From contig JAAXNY010000008.1 of NCBI GenBank assembly GCA_013420905.1, forward strand, positions 558,001 through 622,000: DNA of 64,000 nucleotides, given 5' to 3'. Positions 8,756 to 19,578 of the stretch are shown here, in pieces; positions within the stretch are counted from its first letter, which is position 1; the number at the start of each line of letters is the position of its first letter. Source of the DNA: Collybia mongolica (Eukaryota; Basidiomycota; Agaricomycetes; Agaricales; Clitocybaceae). Made by a program: the position numbers and the translations under genes. The notes under the pieces are model-generated. The model was not told the origin of the DNA. It made no database searches and was given only the letters and a program-made list of their open reading frames with translations.

Positions 8756-9448
8756 TGTCAACTCCCTCTGCTCGTTACACTGACACCCTCCCCCACTTCC
8801 CTCACCCCCAATCACCCTTCCAACTCTCTAGACTCCACTTCAGTCCCTCACTCAAATATACAGTCACATGGAGGAAGTTTTGAAAATAAACCTAGCAGAT
8901 CCAATGTGTTTCTTGTGAATGTTATGATTTTGCAACAGGGGAATACATTGATTACTGTGATTGACAGGTAATGTTTATAAATTCCCAAGAACATAGGAGG
9001 TCCTTATGCTAATTTGCCAGATAATAGCTCCAAACCTGGCCATTGATGCACTAGATTGTTGTGATTGGGTACTCATAGTTGCCATTTCATATCATTCACA
9101 CAAATCACACCTACCTCACTTGACCTCATTATCCCACCAGTGAGCTGTAGCAAGAATCTTACCATTCTGACTTCTGCAGCTAATAGGAAACCATGAAATC
9201 CCTAAACGCAATAATCTTCTGAGTTGCAATTGACAGCCAGATTCAAGACTGCCTGCCCCCCAACTACAACTGAAAACTTATGTGTTCTTCCACTTGGCAT
9301 GGTGGCATACAGGCATTAGCAATACATGAGACACAGAGGGTATCACTGGTGTTCAGTGTTGTACAATTTTAGGATTGAAATTCTGTTACTGGAAACTCTG
9401 GAATAAATTGGCACCAGGGAGTTGCTTGAGAATTCAAACAATGTACAA
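8756..9448. other. Stretch without a recognised gene
   Basis: This is AT-rich DNA between the Tc1 copy and the first X element. It has a C-rich run near 8780-8815. I found no credible gene, terminal repeats or target duplication in it. Confidence 0.5.
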
Positions 9449-10341
9449 TCACGAGTTCTTTATCAACCCAGTTTTCGGGCAGAAAGGTGATTCATTCATT
9501 CATTCATTCATTCATATTTCAACACCGCGGGAAAATATTTCCATAATGGGATTTTCTTCCCTTATGGCTTTTTACAGCATTTCTCCACAAATATAAAGTA
9601 TTGTGACATAATTTGCATGTATTTGGGATGCTTACATAATGCCTTTGATGATGCCATCAAAATTATGCATATCTAATTTATTTTGTGTTTTTCTCCATAA
9701 CCAGTAAAGCTATCAACTTTGTTTTTATATGTTTGGAATGTACAAACATGGCTCTACAGTTTCCTTGTTGAGCACATTTTTCCCACGGTCTATTTTGAGC
9801 GAGATATTAGAAATGTCCAGATTCAGCTAGTTTTGAAGGTCTGTGTATTATGTCAGGGATGAACAAACATCTTATAACAACAATGACCCTTACCAAACAT
9901 GACCCTTGTGGGAAATTATCCTAAACATTGGAAAAATCAACAACTACTACTATATTTACCTGAAATACAAAGAGGATTGAATTCTCTATTTACTGACATA
10001 TGTCACATGATCTATTCCATCACATAAGCATACCAAATACATGACAACAACCTGAATGCTCATTTAGTGTCCATGATCCTGGAAAAAGTTAGTTCTGATG
10101 GTTTTTGTGTTTTCTCCATAACCAGGCAAGCTATGGCATTGGGTTTTGTGCACAGGCATTGCTTGTTTACTTTGTAACATTTTCACATGGTCACATGACC
10201 TCTATAAACTATCACCTACATTGTTTTTAGTCAGTTACAACTTCCTGAATGTGGAATGGACTTATTTCTTTTACAAAAAATAGAAAAAAGAAATAAAGAA
10301 CAAGTACCTGCCACACAGTGTGTTGGCCCACTCCACCCAAG
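9449..10341 (-). mobile_element. X element, copy 1 (Helitron-like)
   Basis: This is an 893-bp member of a non-coding family. On the minus strand it starts CTTGGGTGG at 10341 and ends AACTCGTGA at 9449, with host A before and host T after. It holds an ATTC run (about 9490-9514) and conserved blocks shared with four other copies. It lacks the outer hairpin seen in two other copies and ends at an inner copy of the same terminal motif. Confidence 0.75.
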
Positions 10342-11609
10342 TCAATCTGTATGTCTGAAGTGGCTCTGAGGGAATCATAAATATAGAGTCCCAATTGCAA
10401 GCATCCATGTAAAGGTTTCTCAGAATTCTTGGTTGCAGACTGATTGCCCCATGGACATTTGTTGATGTGCTGCAGTAAACATATACAAATCCCATGGCCA
10501 TCTGGTACACCAAGTGCCTGAACACCTTCTCAAAGACACAAGTTGTGATTTGTGAATCATAGAAATGAAATATATGTGGCTCTGGTAGGCTTTGTTTGAA
10601 TCACATCTATATCAAGCTGAGGCTCTGAGTGCCACACTCAACCAAGCCTCTGTTCATGCCATTGTCATTTCCAGATACCATCCCCTGCATTGTCCTGGTT
10701 GGTGAGAGGAGAAAAAGTTAGTTTGTTGCCATTGTTTAGTGCTCCATTAAGTTTCTTGCTTGACATATGGTTAAATCAATGATTCCTCTAGGTGAACTCA
10801 ACCTAGTTGAACATTTATGTGGAGCAAGTCTTCTTCTTCATCAGTTTATGTCCAGCCCTCACAGAGTCTCACAATCTGGCACTCAGGTCAATGTCAGCAT
10901 GCCCAGTTATGCTGTAACTGAGTGGCACCTTTCCCCAGGACCAATGTCTGCACAAGTGTTTATTGCATGGTCCCCACTCCTAGGTAATCCTACACCCAGG
11001 ACCCCATTTGGACCTCTGTTGCAAGACACATTGTCCATTGAGTCCACCATGTGCCATGCCCAAATTTCTACATTTCTTCACCACAAAGAAGCAAGCACTG
11101 TCTTCAACTATCCTGAGTCATCCATTTATAAACTTCACACCTCCCTCACTGAGTTTAACATGTTCACCTTGCATGTGGTACATGTTGTTTATCAACATCC
11201 AGAGATTCCGTTAAAGGTTACTGTTGCAGACCTCCCAGGTTCATTCCCTGTGATGTTCAGTTCCCCTACCCCTCACCTGTCCAATAGATCCACTTAACCA
11301 TGGGAACAAAACATTTGAGTTGCTCAAGGACATTATGCTTGCAAACATGAAGGACACAGCTGCAGTAATTGCCACCACAATCCCCACAGCATGTAAGTCC
11401 AATATGGTGGTTCAGCAATTTACTAATCCAGGATAGCCTCTATCAACCAGGATTCAATGTGATATCTTGTGAGAGAAGCTGATCCTAGTGGATATTGTAC
11501 CATTGGTATGAGGTTAAATCCACAACTACCCCCTCTACTCACATGGTCTTAGGCTTGTTGACAGAACCTCTCTTGACCTCAGACATTATTCAGAACACTG
11601 GCAATCATT
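10342..11609. other. Unclassified stretch with one uncharacterised ORF
   Basis: This lies between an X element and the V tandem repeat. Apart from the open frame at 10767-11297, nothing is recognisable. A minus-strand frame at 10345-10525 reads on into the X element and is probably fortuitous. Confidence 0.45.
10767..11297 (+). CDS. Uncharacterised 176-residue ORF, possibly a fragment
   Basis: An open frame of 176 codons starts with ATG and ends TAA. I do not recognise the protein. It is rich in Ser, Pro and His with scattered hydrophobic stretches, and shows no clear signal peptide, membrane segment or catalytic motif. It sits in repeat-rich, CpG-poor DNA where most coding remnants are decayed, so it may be a piece of an old gene or cargo of a repeat. 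A second frame inside it at 11008-11214 is a shadow. Confidence that it is expressed is low. Confidence 0.25.
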   Translation: MVKSMIPLGELNLVEHLCGASLLLHQFMSSPHRVSQSGTQVNVSMPSYAVTEWHLSPGPMSAQVFIAWSPLLGNPTPRTPFGPLLQDTLSIESTMCHAQISTFLHHKEASTVFNYPESSIYKLHTSLTEFNMFTLHVVHVVYQHPEIPLKVTVADLPGSFPVMFSSPTPHLSNRST

Positions 11610-12140
11610 CATTCTTGAGTAACTTGTTGTCTGGTTTTTATTTTTCTAAACCTCATCAACAACAAATTTCTTGCTACATATTGTAAATGAATACTGTCTG
11701 TATATCATTTCACCACACATCTGGCCAAACAAACAATAATACTGAGGGAATTTCCCACAGTATAGATGATACTTATCTCAGCAAATACAAAGCTGATGGA
11801 CATGCTACTACTACATATTGTAAAGGAATACATTATATGTATGTTTATATGTATTTGTAGTTGTTTGTACCCTCCCAACCACATTATCAACAACATTTTT
11901 ATTACTACATATTACAAATGAATATCATCTGTATATTACTTTGCCAACATCTGGACAAGCAAACAATATTAATGAAGTTCCCACAATATAGATGATACAT
12001 ATCTCAGCAATTACAAGGTTAACAGATACAATTGAAATTGTTACTGCTCCTAGACATATAGAAGGGGTACATCAAAAAATGTATATTTATATTTGTTTGT
12101 ACCTTTCCAAGTTTGATTATAATCTCTTGTTATATTAGAT
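11610..12140 (-). repeat. V tandem repeat array, copy 1
   Basis: Two to three degenerate units of about 240 bp carry the same landmarks as 23690-24337 on the opposite strand: a 'tttggccaga' block, a 'ctactacta' block and spaced TTTGTA words. The units are too diverged and too long for a CRISPR array. Confidence 0.65.
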
Positions 12141-12419
12141 CTATTTTAACATCACATTTATATATACTTGGCCATAAGCATAGCCAAACAAGTCAATGTG
12201 GACACTCCTGGAATCTATAATGCTCAATATCTTGACAATAGCTAGCTATATGAGTATGGTTAAATATAGTATGTGATAACACAACAAAAAACACTTAACA
12301 GGCATATGTACAAGGTACATTGGATAAATACTGTGGGTGTACCAGAAGTCTATATCAGCCTACTAGAGCTGTGCAAATAGTACAGGGGTAAAGTATCAGT
12401 AAGAAGTAAACTAATATAT

Positions 12420-12928
12420 GTAAATCAGTAGAGTTACTGATATCAGATTCTGTTGTTATTTGAGGCATAGGCACAATGTACTGTATATAAGGTGCCCCTT
12501 CCTCTCCATGGAAGGGCACCTTTGCAATAGACTTGGGCTGGGTTCTCTACTCATAGTCAAGCCTCTAGTGCTCTATGCTCATCCCTTCCCTGCATGGTTG
12601 TTCATACTGTGTATACTGCTCCCTGTCTGAGCCTCTTGGCAACATGACCCCATACAGAAGTGCAACAAGTATTTGGCAAGCTCAAATGTGTGGTCATATT
12701 ACATCTTCATGTTGTATATCCATCAGGCCTTCCATGATGTCAAGCTACTCCCTGTACCCTAAAGTCTGATTCTAGGACAATGCCTGACAAGTGTTCCAGA
12801 ACCAAACTTATCAACAACAAAAAGTAATATAAAGTTGAATAAATTCTGGATCAGGTAGTTCTACTGCAACAACCCGGTTCTAGAAATATAAAGAAAAGTC
12901 AATCAAAAAAAAAACATAAGGCTCGTAT
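12420..12928 (+). repeat. U repeat, left arm of a distant inverted pair
   Basis: About 500 bp from here to 'ctcaag' near 12955 recur in reverse orientation at 20936-21475 with high identity. Inside are a pair of inverted words, GGTGCCC and GGGCACC, near 12490-12525. The right edge ends in ATAAGGCTCGTA before T, close to the terminal motif of the Helitron-like family at 24338-24748. Confidence 0.7.
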
Positions 12929-12937
12929 CTGCCAGTA

Positions 12938-13462
12938 ATGGCCCTCTACCTCAAGTATATTACCAAGCAATTATGCCAAATTGGCGCTACCTTTGGGAAA
13001 TGTGAAACTCCTGCTCAAGAGCACTTTTTACACTCCATCAAAACCATTGGGGGCCTCATTGCCACTCTTTGTCATTATAATTAATTAACTGATGATTCTG
13101 TACTCCTCCTCAAACAACACATAAACTGTGTCATTGATCTTGTCGAAGATGAAAACCATGAAACTGCAAAGGAATTTGGCAAACTTTTGCAGAGGTTATG
13201 GACCTGTTTGGGCAGCAACCATAGCCATCTGAATGATTTTTTTGGAAGACTTAAAGCTCTATCCACAGTTGGGAACCATAACAAAGTGATGAGAAGTATC
13301 ATGGGAACCATTTGCCCAGACCTGGATCAGCTCCAGAAGTCCATGGATGTGCTGCATATCATTGCTACAGAGCCTCTCTTACTTGAAGGGCCTCTCCCTT
13401 GGTCTGTAATTCTACACCAACTTTCAAGTGGCTGTGAGGATCTGGAGTGTAGCTTGTTGTAG
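12938..13462 (+). pseudogene. Decayed gene of unknown function
   Basis: One reading frame from ATG at 12938 continues to 13462 with a single early stop at about 13079-13081. The encoded protein looks helical, with a repeated LxxL pattern and no domain I can name. It directly follows the U repeat end, so its original 5' region may have been replaced. A minus-strand frame at 13081-13311 is a shadow. Confidence 0.4.
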
Positions 13463-13681
13463 GAGGCCTTGGAGTCTGGCAACAACAGAAGCTTCAGATT
13501 GGTACTCAACAACAGGCACCATAACACAAACATCTTTAGTTACCCTCAAAATAGCCTTTCAGTTATAACCTTTCATTTTACTCAGAATCTCTGTAATTTA
13601 CTACTGCACATATGTGATATATATTTTTATAATAGTTGATGCCACAAGATTGACACATGACCATCTCATTCTCAATTCAGT

Positions 13682-14530
13682 GTGGCCTTTGGTCTGAATG
13701 AAATCAACTTGCCACTGATCACCACTGGTCAAACCACTCCCAGCACACAATTCTTTATTCAGCTTGTTATGAACATCCTTCCAAGTCTTATCTATAAACA
13801 GCACTATCACCTCATTAGTGAACATTCTGATTCAATCACTGTGCTTTCATTCAATCCAAGTGGGATGTTGCTTGTGAGTGGTGGAATCAACAGAAGATTG
13901 TGCTTGTGGTCTACAAACTCTGGCAGGGTTGCTCACACTATTACTGGGAGATTGGGCTTTCTGTGTGTCACTTGGGTAGACAATCAGATGCTGTTTGTAG
14001 GGATGGAAGATGGCATGCTTCTGTTAGTGCAGATCACTCAGGTGTGTACCTTACCAGCTGTCCAAACACCTGCTACTAATTCCAACAAGTCAAACCTCAT
14101 AGCTTCAGGCTTCTCCTTACATGTCCCCCCACTGGAGTGTCTTTCCCAATCCAAAAAAAAAATTTGGAAATATTATTGGCAACTGGGGCACACACTGAAG
14201 TGTGTATCTGGAAAACTATTTCGGGCAGTAAGCCAATATTATAAACCAACACTCCCTTGGATTTGAATTGAATTCTCCCAGAGATGCTGTCCCTGATGCA
14301 GACACTTGCTAATCCCCTGCCCCTCATTGGAAATTCGGACCAGCAGGTTCTTGTAACTTCATTGCATTGGGCTCATGAACACTTTGCAAACACATTAATC
14401 TCCTCATATTTGTACCACAGAATTGTGTACATTTCATGCAATGTTCACTTCTATCTATTATTCACCAAAGCTATACAGGGTTTGGGATGCATTCACAGGA
14501 GACAAAATTTGTGCCATACCAATAGAAATG
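13682..14530 (+). pseudogene. WD40-repeat protein remnant
   Basis: Residues encoded at about 13800-13960 read as a WD40 blade: HSDSITVLSFNPSG, then LLVSGG and LCLWSTNSG. A second weaker blade follows (LGFLCVTWVDNQMLFVG). After a break the frame at 14284-14440 gives LVTSLHWAHE and YLYHRIV, and 14470-14530 reads YRVWDAFTGD, both WD40-like. Proteins of this kind form beta-propeller scaffolds. Frame changes and stops between blocks, and repeats on both sides, indicate a pseudogene. A minus-strand frame at 13601-13825 also looks fairly protein-like, and I cannot exclude it. Confidence 0.55.
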
Positions 14531-14621
14531 GTGTAAGTTTTTCCCCCTTTCTTTCATACATAGATATTCAGTCTGGTTTTGCTAATCAGAGGTGACACAT
14601 GTTCAAGTCACAATCAGTGTC

Positions 14622-15100
14622 TGTTACAGCTGTTTAGGCCTTATCCTCTAGATCAATCTGGTATGTCGCTAGTTTGTTCTAGACTGTTGACTCTGTAAGT
14701 CCAACGTCTATTGACTCCCTCAACAGGGCTAAAGTCAAGTTATTGAGTTATCTGATCAAAGATGCACTACCCCCTTTGTAAGGCAAGTAGGATTGAGTTC
14801 GCGTCGAGAAGTCAAGATAGACAAATAAGGTTGATTCAGCTAGGTCAAGCTAAAGAGCTAACTAAGCTAAAGTATCTCTATATATATGTAGAGGTCCAAT
14901 AAGCGTGGTTTATGCTGATTGTTATAGATAAAAGGATGAGTAAGCTTCAAAGAGGATGAGTAAGAATAATAGGAAAGCTGAGTAAGTATGAGAAAAGAAG
15001 TGCATATGGGGGTGTTGAAAGATAAAGGTTGATAAGCGTCTGATAGTCAGTAATACATAAGAAAAGAAGTGATAGGTCATATGATGGGGAATTTGTAACA
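14622..15100 (-). repeat. LTR of Gypsy copy 3
   Basis: This is a 479-bp LTR read on the minus strand from TGTTACAAATTCC at 15100 to TGTAACA at 14622, homologous to the LTRs of copies 1 and 2. The expected purine tract appears in reverse at about 15101-15117. Confidence 0.88.
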
Positions 15101-15133
15101 TTACCCCCTCTCTATCTCTAAAGCATCCCAGCT

Positions 15134-16039
15134 TTAGTAATCAATTGGCTCCCCTGTCATGTTTGCAATGGCTTCTGGATAGTTGAAAGGATTGTCAATC
15201 CCATCATCTACCTCTTCATACTCTTCACCAAACCATCGCCAATTTTGATAATACCCTACTGTTCTGGTTGTAGGTCTTTTGGGGCATTGATCGCAACAAT
15301 GTCCTGGTGCCGGTTGAAAACATATTGGACAGTATTGCTTTTCGCAGTGTATCGACAAATGTCCAAAATTGAGACATCAAGAGCATAATACATTTTTGTT
15401 GATGAGTGCTCTTTCTACTTGAGTGAGATCAATGGGTTTTTCTTGACTTCCAACGTAGTTGAGAGGGTTCATCATGTATTTAATGGGCTTGGGTGATTTC
15501 TTCTTTTTGATAATGGATTTAGTGGCTTTTTGATTTTTTAAATATTTAAATATTTCTTTGTTTGGAACCATGTCCGCTGGATCAGGAATGGAATGTTGCA
15601 ATGATGCAGGGGATGGTTTGCGAAAGGGAGGGATTGGGAGAGGTTCAGGTTGATAGATAGGGGAATTTGGAGTTGAAGGCATTGGTGTTCTAGGAGGGGA
15701 TGTCTGCATTTCTTCGTCGACTGTATAAATTTTCTTGGTAGATTCTGTAGGTGTCGAAGGTGTGGATGCGGGTAGTCAAATTCCGTCTTGTAATAATGGG
15801 ATTAGATCTTCCAAAATTCAGAATTCTTGTGTGTCCACTAGTTCTTCAGTGGTTTGGTCAAGAATTCAACTGATATCTGCCATTTGATTATACAGCATGT
15901 CCCTGATCTCCAGATACTTTTCAACTAGTTTAATGAGTTGATCATACAGTGGTTGGTTGAATGCTTGAATCATTCATTCATGATGTTCTTCATGCATGAA
16001 CTATGATAAGAATTTTTGACGACGTATAATCTTTGTGGC
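15134..16039 (-). pseudogene. Gypsy ORF3 remnant, copy 3
   Basis: The C-terminal half keeps the second zinc knuckle (CPICFQPAPGHCCDQC) and the acidic tail. The first knuckle is broken at 15377 by a stop. Middle and N-terminal parts are readable only with several stops and frame changes. The gene is cut at 16039-16041, inside about codon 37, by the TA-flanked Tc1 element. Conservation of this ORF in a third copy supports ORF3 as a genuine component of the family. Confidence 0.8.
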
Positions 16040-16041
16040 TA

Positions 16042-16252
16042 CAGTGGCTCAAAAAACTGCCCCAATGTTTGTACATTTTTGAAAGATCAATATGGTATGA
16101 AGTGCTGACATAAGCAGGGGACCTGGGGTAATTATGTAAGATACTATGACATCGTGGCTTTCCAATGGACCCTGGATCATGTGATTTGGATCAAAACCCA
16201 TTAAGCTATAGGCCAAACAAAATGATTACTCATTGGGGCAGTTTTTTGACCC
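16042..16252. repeat. Left inverted terminal repeat of Tc1 copy B
   Basis: These 211 bp are repeated inverted at 17439-17649 with a few differences. The motif CAAAAAACTGCCCCAATG lies at the outer end and again, inverted, at the inner end, so each terminal repeat is bounded by two inverted copies of a likely transposase site. Confidence 0.9.
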
Positions 16253-16268
16253 TCTATTAATTTTCTAT

Positions 16269-17288
16269 CTAATACTTTGTATGACCACCTTTTGCCTTTA
16301 TAACTGCTTGTATCCGCCTGGGCATACTTTCTATCAGGTTTTGGCATACCTCTGGTGGAATTTCACCCCACTCTTCAGCCAATCTATCCCACAACTCATG
16401 TACTCCTTTGGGTGGTGTCGGATATTCTTTAAGACAGCGCTTGAGATGTTCCCAAAGGTGTTCTATTGGATTCATGTCAGGGGATTGGGCAGGCCAGCCA
16501 AGGACTTGAATGTTGTTGTCTTCAAACCACTGTGTGGCCAGTCCAGATGTGTGTTTGGGGTCGTTATCTTGCTGAAAGTAGCGCTCGCCATCCACCATTT
16601 CCAACTTCTCAAAACTTTCCTGAACTCCACTCTCCAAAATTTCACAGTATTGAACCTTGTCCATGTTCCCCTGCACCTCTATGAGCTTTCCCACTCCATT
16701 CCACCCCATACAACCCCATACCATGAGGTTTCCTCCTCCTCCATGTTTGACAGTAGGTGATGTTGTTCTATCAGATGGTGGTTCTCCCCTTTGTTTCCAG
16801 ACATAAACCTTTCCATCTGACCCAATCCTATTGATTTTGGTCTCATCTGTCCATAGAACCCTTTTCCAGTCCTCCACAGTCCAGCTTTCATGATATTTTG
16901 CAAACTGGAGACGCCGGATGCGATGGGCTCGTTTGAGAAGAGGAGCTTTCCTCTTTGTAGCAGCATAAAATTGATTTTCCTTGAGTGCATTTCTGACTGT
17001 CTGGGGTGTGACAGGATTGGGGATGATGCCATTGATGAATTGGGTAGCCTGAACTGCATTATCAAGCTTCCCTGACTTGATTTGACGAATAATTGACTGT
17101 TTGTCACGAACAGACAGCTTGGAGGGGCGGCCACCAAGGTTGTTTTCTTTGTTTCCATCCACATCTTTGCTGATCCTACTGATGGTACCCTTCCCTAGAC
17201 CAGTTTTCTCCTTGATTTGACGCTGAGAATAGCCCTCATTGAGGAGAGAAACAACAGTATTGTGCTGAGCAGTAGAAATGGCTTTCAT
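16269..17288 (-). CDS. Tc1-type DD34E transposase, 339 residues
   Basis: This enzyme cuts the element out at its ends and inserts it at TA. The N-terminal ~110 residues hold two helix-turn-helix DNA-binding units (QRQIKEKTGLGKGTISRI and the TPQTVRNAL region) linked by a GRPSKL motif, as in Tc1 paired-like domains. The catalytic domain shows WTDETK (first Asp), FQQDNDPKH (second Asp) and DMNPIEHLW (Glu), with 34 residues between the second Asp and the Glu. The length is normal for the family and there is no stop. The start ATG at 17288 is the first in the frame and matches copy A. This is the only complete transposase gene in the window and could drive copy A as well. Confidence 0.96.
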   Translation of the reverse strand: MKAISTAQHNTVVSLLNEGYSQRQIKEKTGLGKGTISRISKDVDGNKENNLGGRPSKLSVRDKQSIIRQIKSGKLDNAVQATQFINGIIPNPVTPQTVRNALKENQFYAATKRKAPLLKRAHRIRRLQFAKYHESWTVEDWKRVLWTDETKINRIGSDGKVYVWKQRGEPPSDRTTSPTVKHGGGGNLMVWGCMGWNGVGKLIEVQGNMDKVQYCEILESGVQESFEKLEMVDGERYFQQDNDPKHTSGLATQWFEDNNIQVLGWPAQSPDMNPIEHLWEHLKRCLKEYPTPPKGVHELWDRLAEEWGEIPPEVCQNLIESMPRRIQAVIKAKGGHTKY

Positions 17289-17438
17289 GATGGTGGTAAG
17301 AGGTCAAGAAGATGATTGAACCAATTCCAACATGTCAAATTGATACAAATAAAGTCACATGACATTGTTTATTCTTCCCACAGTCCATAATGTTCTTGCA
17401 TTGGATCATAAATGCCAGAATAATGGAAAATAAGATAA

Positions 17439-17649
17439 GGGTCAAAAAACTGCCCCAATGAGTAGCCATTTTGTTTGGCTTATAGCTTAATGGATATTGA
17501 TCCAAATCACATGATCCAGGGTCCATTGGAAAGCCACGATGTCATAGTATCTTACATAATTACCCCAGGTCCCCTGCTTATGTCAGCACTTCATACCATA
17601 TTGATCTTTCAAAAATGTACAAACATTGGGGCAGTTTTTTGAGCCACTG
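17439..17649. repeat. Right inverted terminal repeat of Tc1 copy B
   Basis: This is the inverted partner of 16042-16252 with the same doubled terminal motif. Differences between the two repeats are small, for example in the GGCCTATAGC/GGCTTATAGC segment. Confidence 0.9.
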
Positions 17650-17651
17650 TA

Positions 17652-18828
17652 TATCAATCATTTTAATGAAAATGTTGTCTGGTAACAAAATCCAATCTTC
17701 ATTGTCTGTATCTTCCGTGTTGACATAATCTGATCTTCTTGATAGAGCGTCAGATTGTATCATCTGTGTTCCAAGCATGTGTACAAGTTTGAGATCAAAT
17801 TGTGATAGGAATAAACTCCATCCTGCTTGTCGTTGGTTTAGTTTCTGTGCCATTCAGAAATATGTTAAGTTTTTATTACGAGTTCTTTAGTTTACTAAAG
17901 ACGAGTTCTTTATCAACCCAGTTTTTGGGCAGAAAGGTGATTCATTCATTCATTGATTCATATTTCAACACCGCGGGAAAATATTTCCATAATGGGATTT
18001 TTCTTCTCTTATGGCTTTTTACAGCATTTCTCCACAAATACAAAGTATTGTGACATAATTTGCATGTATTTGGGATGCTTACATAATGCTTTTGATGATG
18101 CCATCAAAATTATGCATATCTAATATTTCTGAGCATTGCATTTCAAAATTTATTTTGTAATTTTCTCCATAACCAGTAAAGCTATTAACTTTGTTTTTAT
18201 ATGTTTGGAATGTACAAACATGGCTCTACAATTTCCTTGTTGAGCTCATTTTTCCGACGGTCTATTTTGAGTGAGATATTAGAAATGTCCAGATTCAGCT
18301 GGTTTTGAAGGTCTGTGTATTATACCAAAGATGAACAAACATCTTATAACAACAATGACCCTTACCAAACATGACCCTTGTGGGAAATTATCCTAAACAT
18401 TGGAAAAATCAACAACTACTACTATATTTACCTGAAATACAAAGAGGATTGAATTCTCTATATATTGACATATGTCACATGATCTATTCCATCACATAAG
18501 CATACCAAATACATGACAACAACCTGAATGCTCATTTAGTGTCCATGATCCTGGGAAAAGTAAGTTCTGATGGTTTTTGTGCACAGGCATTGCTTGTTTG
18601 CTTGGTAACATTTTCCCATGGTCACATGACCTCTATAAACTATCATCTACATTGTTTCTAGTCATTTTTACAACTTGCTGAAGGTGGAATGGACTTATTT
18701 CTCCTAAGAAAAGAAATAAAGAACGAGTACCTGCCACACAGTGTGTTGGCCCACTCCACCCAAGTGATCTGAAAGAATTACTGTTGGGAATTGAGATCCT
18801 TCGAGATAGTGTCTCCATGTCTTTAAGC
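17652..18828 (-). pseudogene. Gypsy pol remnant (RNase H region), copy 3, split by X
   Basis: On the minus strand 18828-18765 encodes the LKTWRHYLEG-like part of RNase H, and 17875-17652 continues it through the [15 protein letters not shown] region to KMIDI. The two parts join at Asp-His, where copy 1 has GATCAC; here the X element sits between A and T of GATCAT. Missing flanks and substitutions make this a dead fragment. Confidence 0.88.
17876..18764 (-). mobile_element. X element, copy 2 (Helitron-like), inside Gypsy pol
   Basis: 889 bp on the minus strand, from CTTGGGTGG at 18764 to AACTCGTAA at 17876. Comparison with the unbroken pol of copy 1 shows insertion precisely between A and T with no duplicated target. 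A hairpin CTTTAGT-TT-ACTAAAG (17885-17900) lies 9 bases from the end. Confidence 0.85.
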
Positions 18829-19578
18829 ATAATTTGCATGTATTTGGGATGCTTACATAATGCCTTTGATGATGCCATCAAAATTATGCATATCTAATAT
18901 TTCTGAGCATTGTGTTTCAAAATTTATTTTGTGATTTTCTCCATAACCAGTAAAGCTATTAACTTTGTTTTTATATGTTTGGAATGTACAAACATGGCTC
19001 TACAACTTCCTTGTTGAGCACATTTTTCCCACAGTCTATTTTGAGCGAAATATTAGAAATGTCCAGATTCAGCTAGTTTTGGGGGTCTGTGTATTATGTC
19101 AGGGGTGGATAAACATCTTATAACAACAATGACCCTGACCAAACATGACCCTTGTGGGAAATTATGCTAAACATAGGAATAATCAACATCTACTACTATC
19201 TTTACCTGAAATACCAAGAGGATTGATTTCTCTATTTATTGTCACATGTCACATGATCTATCCCACCACATAAGTATACCAAATACATGACAACAATCTG
19301 AATGCTTATTTAATGTCCATGATCCTGGGAAAAAGTTAGTTCTGATTGTTTTTGTGTTTTCTCCATATCCAGGCAAGCTATGGTATTGGGTTTTGTGCAC
19401 AGGCATTGCTTGTTTACTTTGTAACATTTTCCCATGGTCACATGACCTCCATAAACTATCACCTATGTTGTTTCCAGTCATTTACAACTTCCTGAATGTG
19501 GAATGGACTTATTTCTCCTAAGAAAAGAAATAAAGAACGAGTACCTGCCACACAGTGTGTTGGCCCACTCCACCCAAG
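18829..19578 (-). mobile_element. X element, truncated copy 3
   Basis: It shares the CTTGGGTGG start (19578) and the internal blocks of X but stops at 'gcaaattatg', so the hairpin end is missing. It abuts the truncated pol of Gypsy copy 3, marking a rearrangement junction at 18828/18829. Confidence 0.8.

Larger units (their letters stand above)
16042..17649 (-). mobile_element. Tc1-type DNA transposon, copy B, complete
   Basis: A 1608-bp element with 211-bp inverted terminal repeats, flanked by TA at 16040-16041 and 17650-17651. It encodes an uninterrupted DD34E transposase on the minus strand. Near-identity to copy A and an open gene suggest recent transposition. It sits between two parts of Gypsy copy 3 that are about 1.6 kb apart in an intact element. 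Confidence 0.97.
14622..18828 (-). mobile_element. Ty3/Gypsy copy 3, minus strand, decayed and broken
   Basis: From right to left this holds a pol fragment (18828-18765), an X element, more pol (17875-17652), a complete Tc1 element, the ORF3 remnant (16039-15134) and one LTR (15100-14622). The 5' LTR, gag and most of pol are missing. The pol-ORF3 interval of about 1.6 kb is absent exactly where the Tc1 copy sits. Flanking pol bases align with copy 1 on both sides of X. Confidence 0.88.

Noticed and set aside
9489..9514. ATTC/GAAT runs as telomeric or functional microsatellites
   Set aside because: They are internal to X elements and vary in length between copies.
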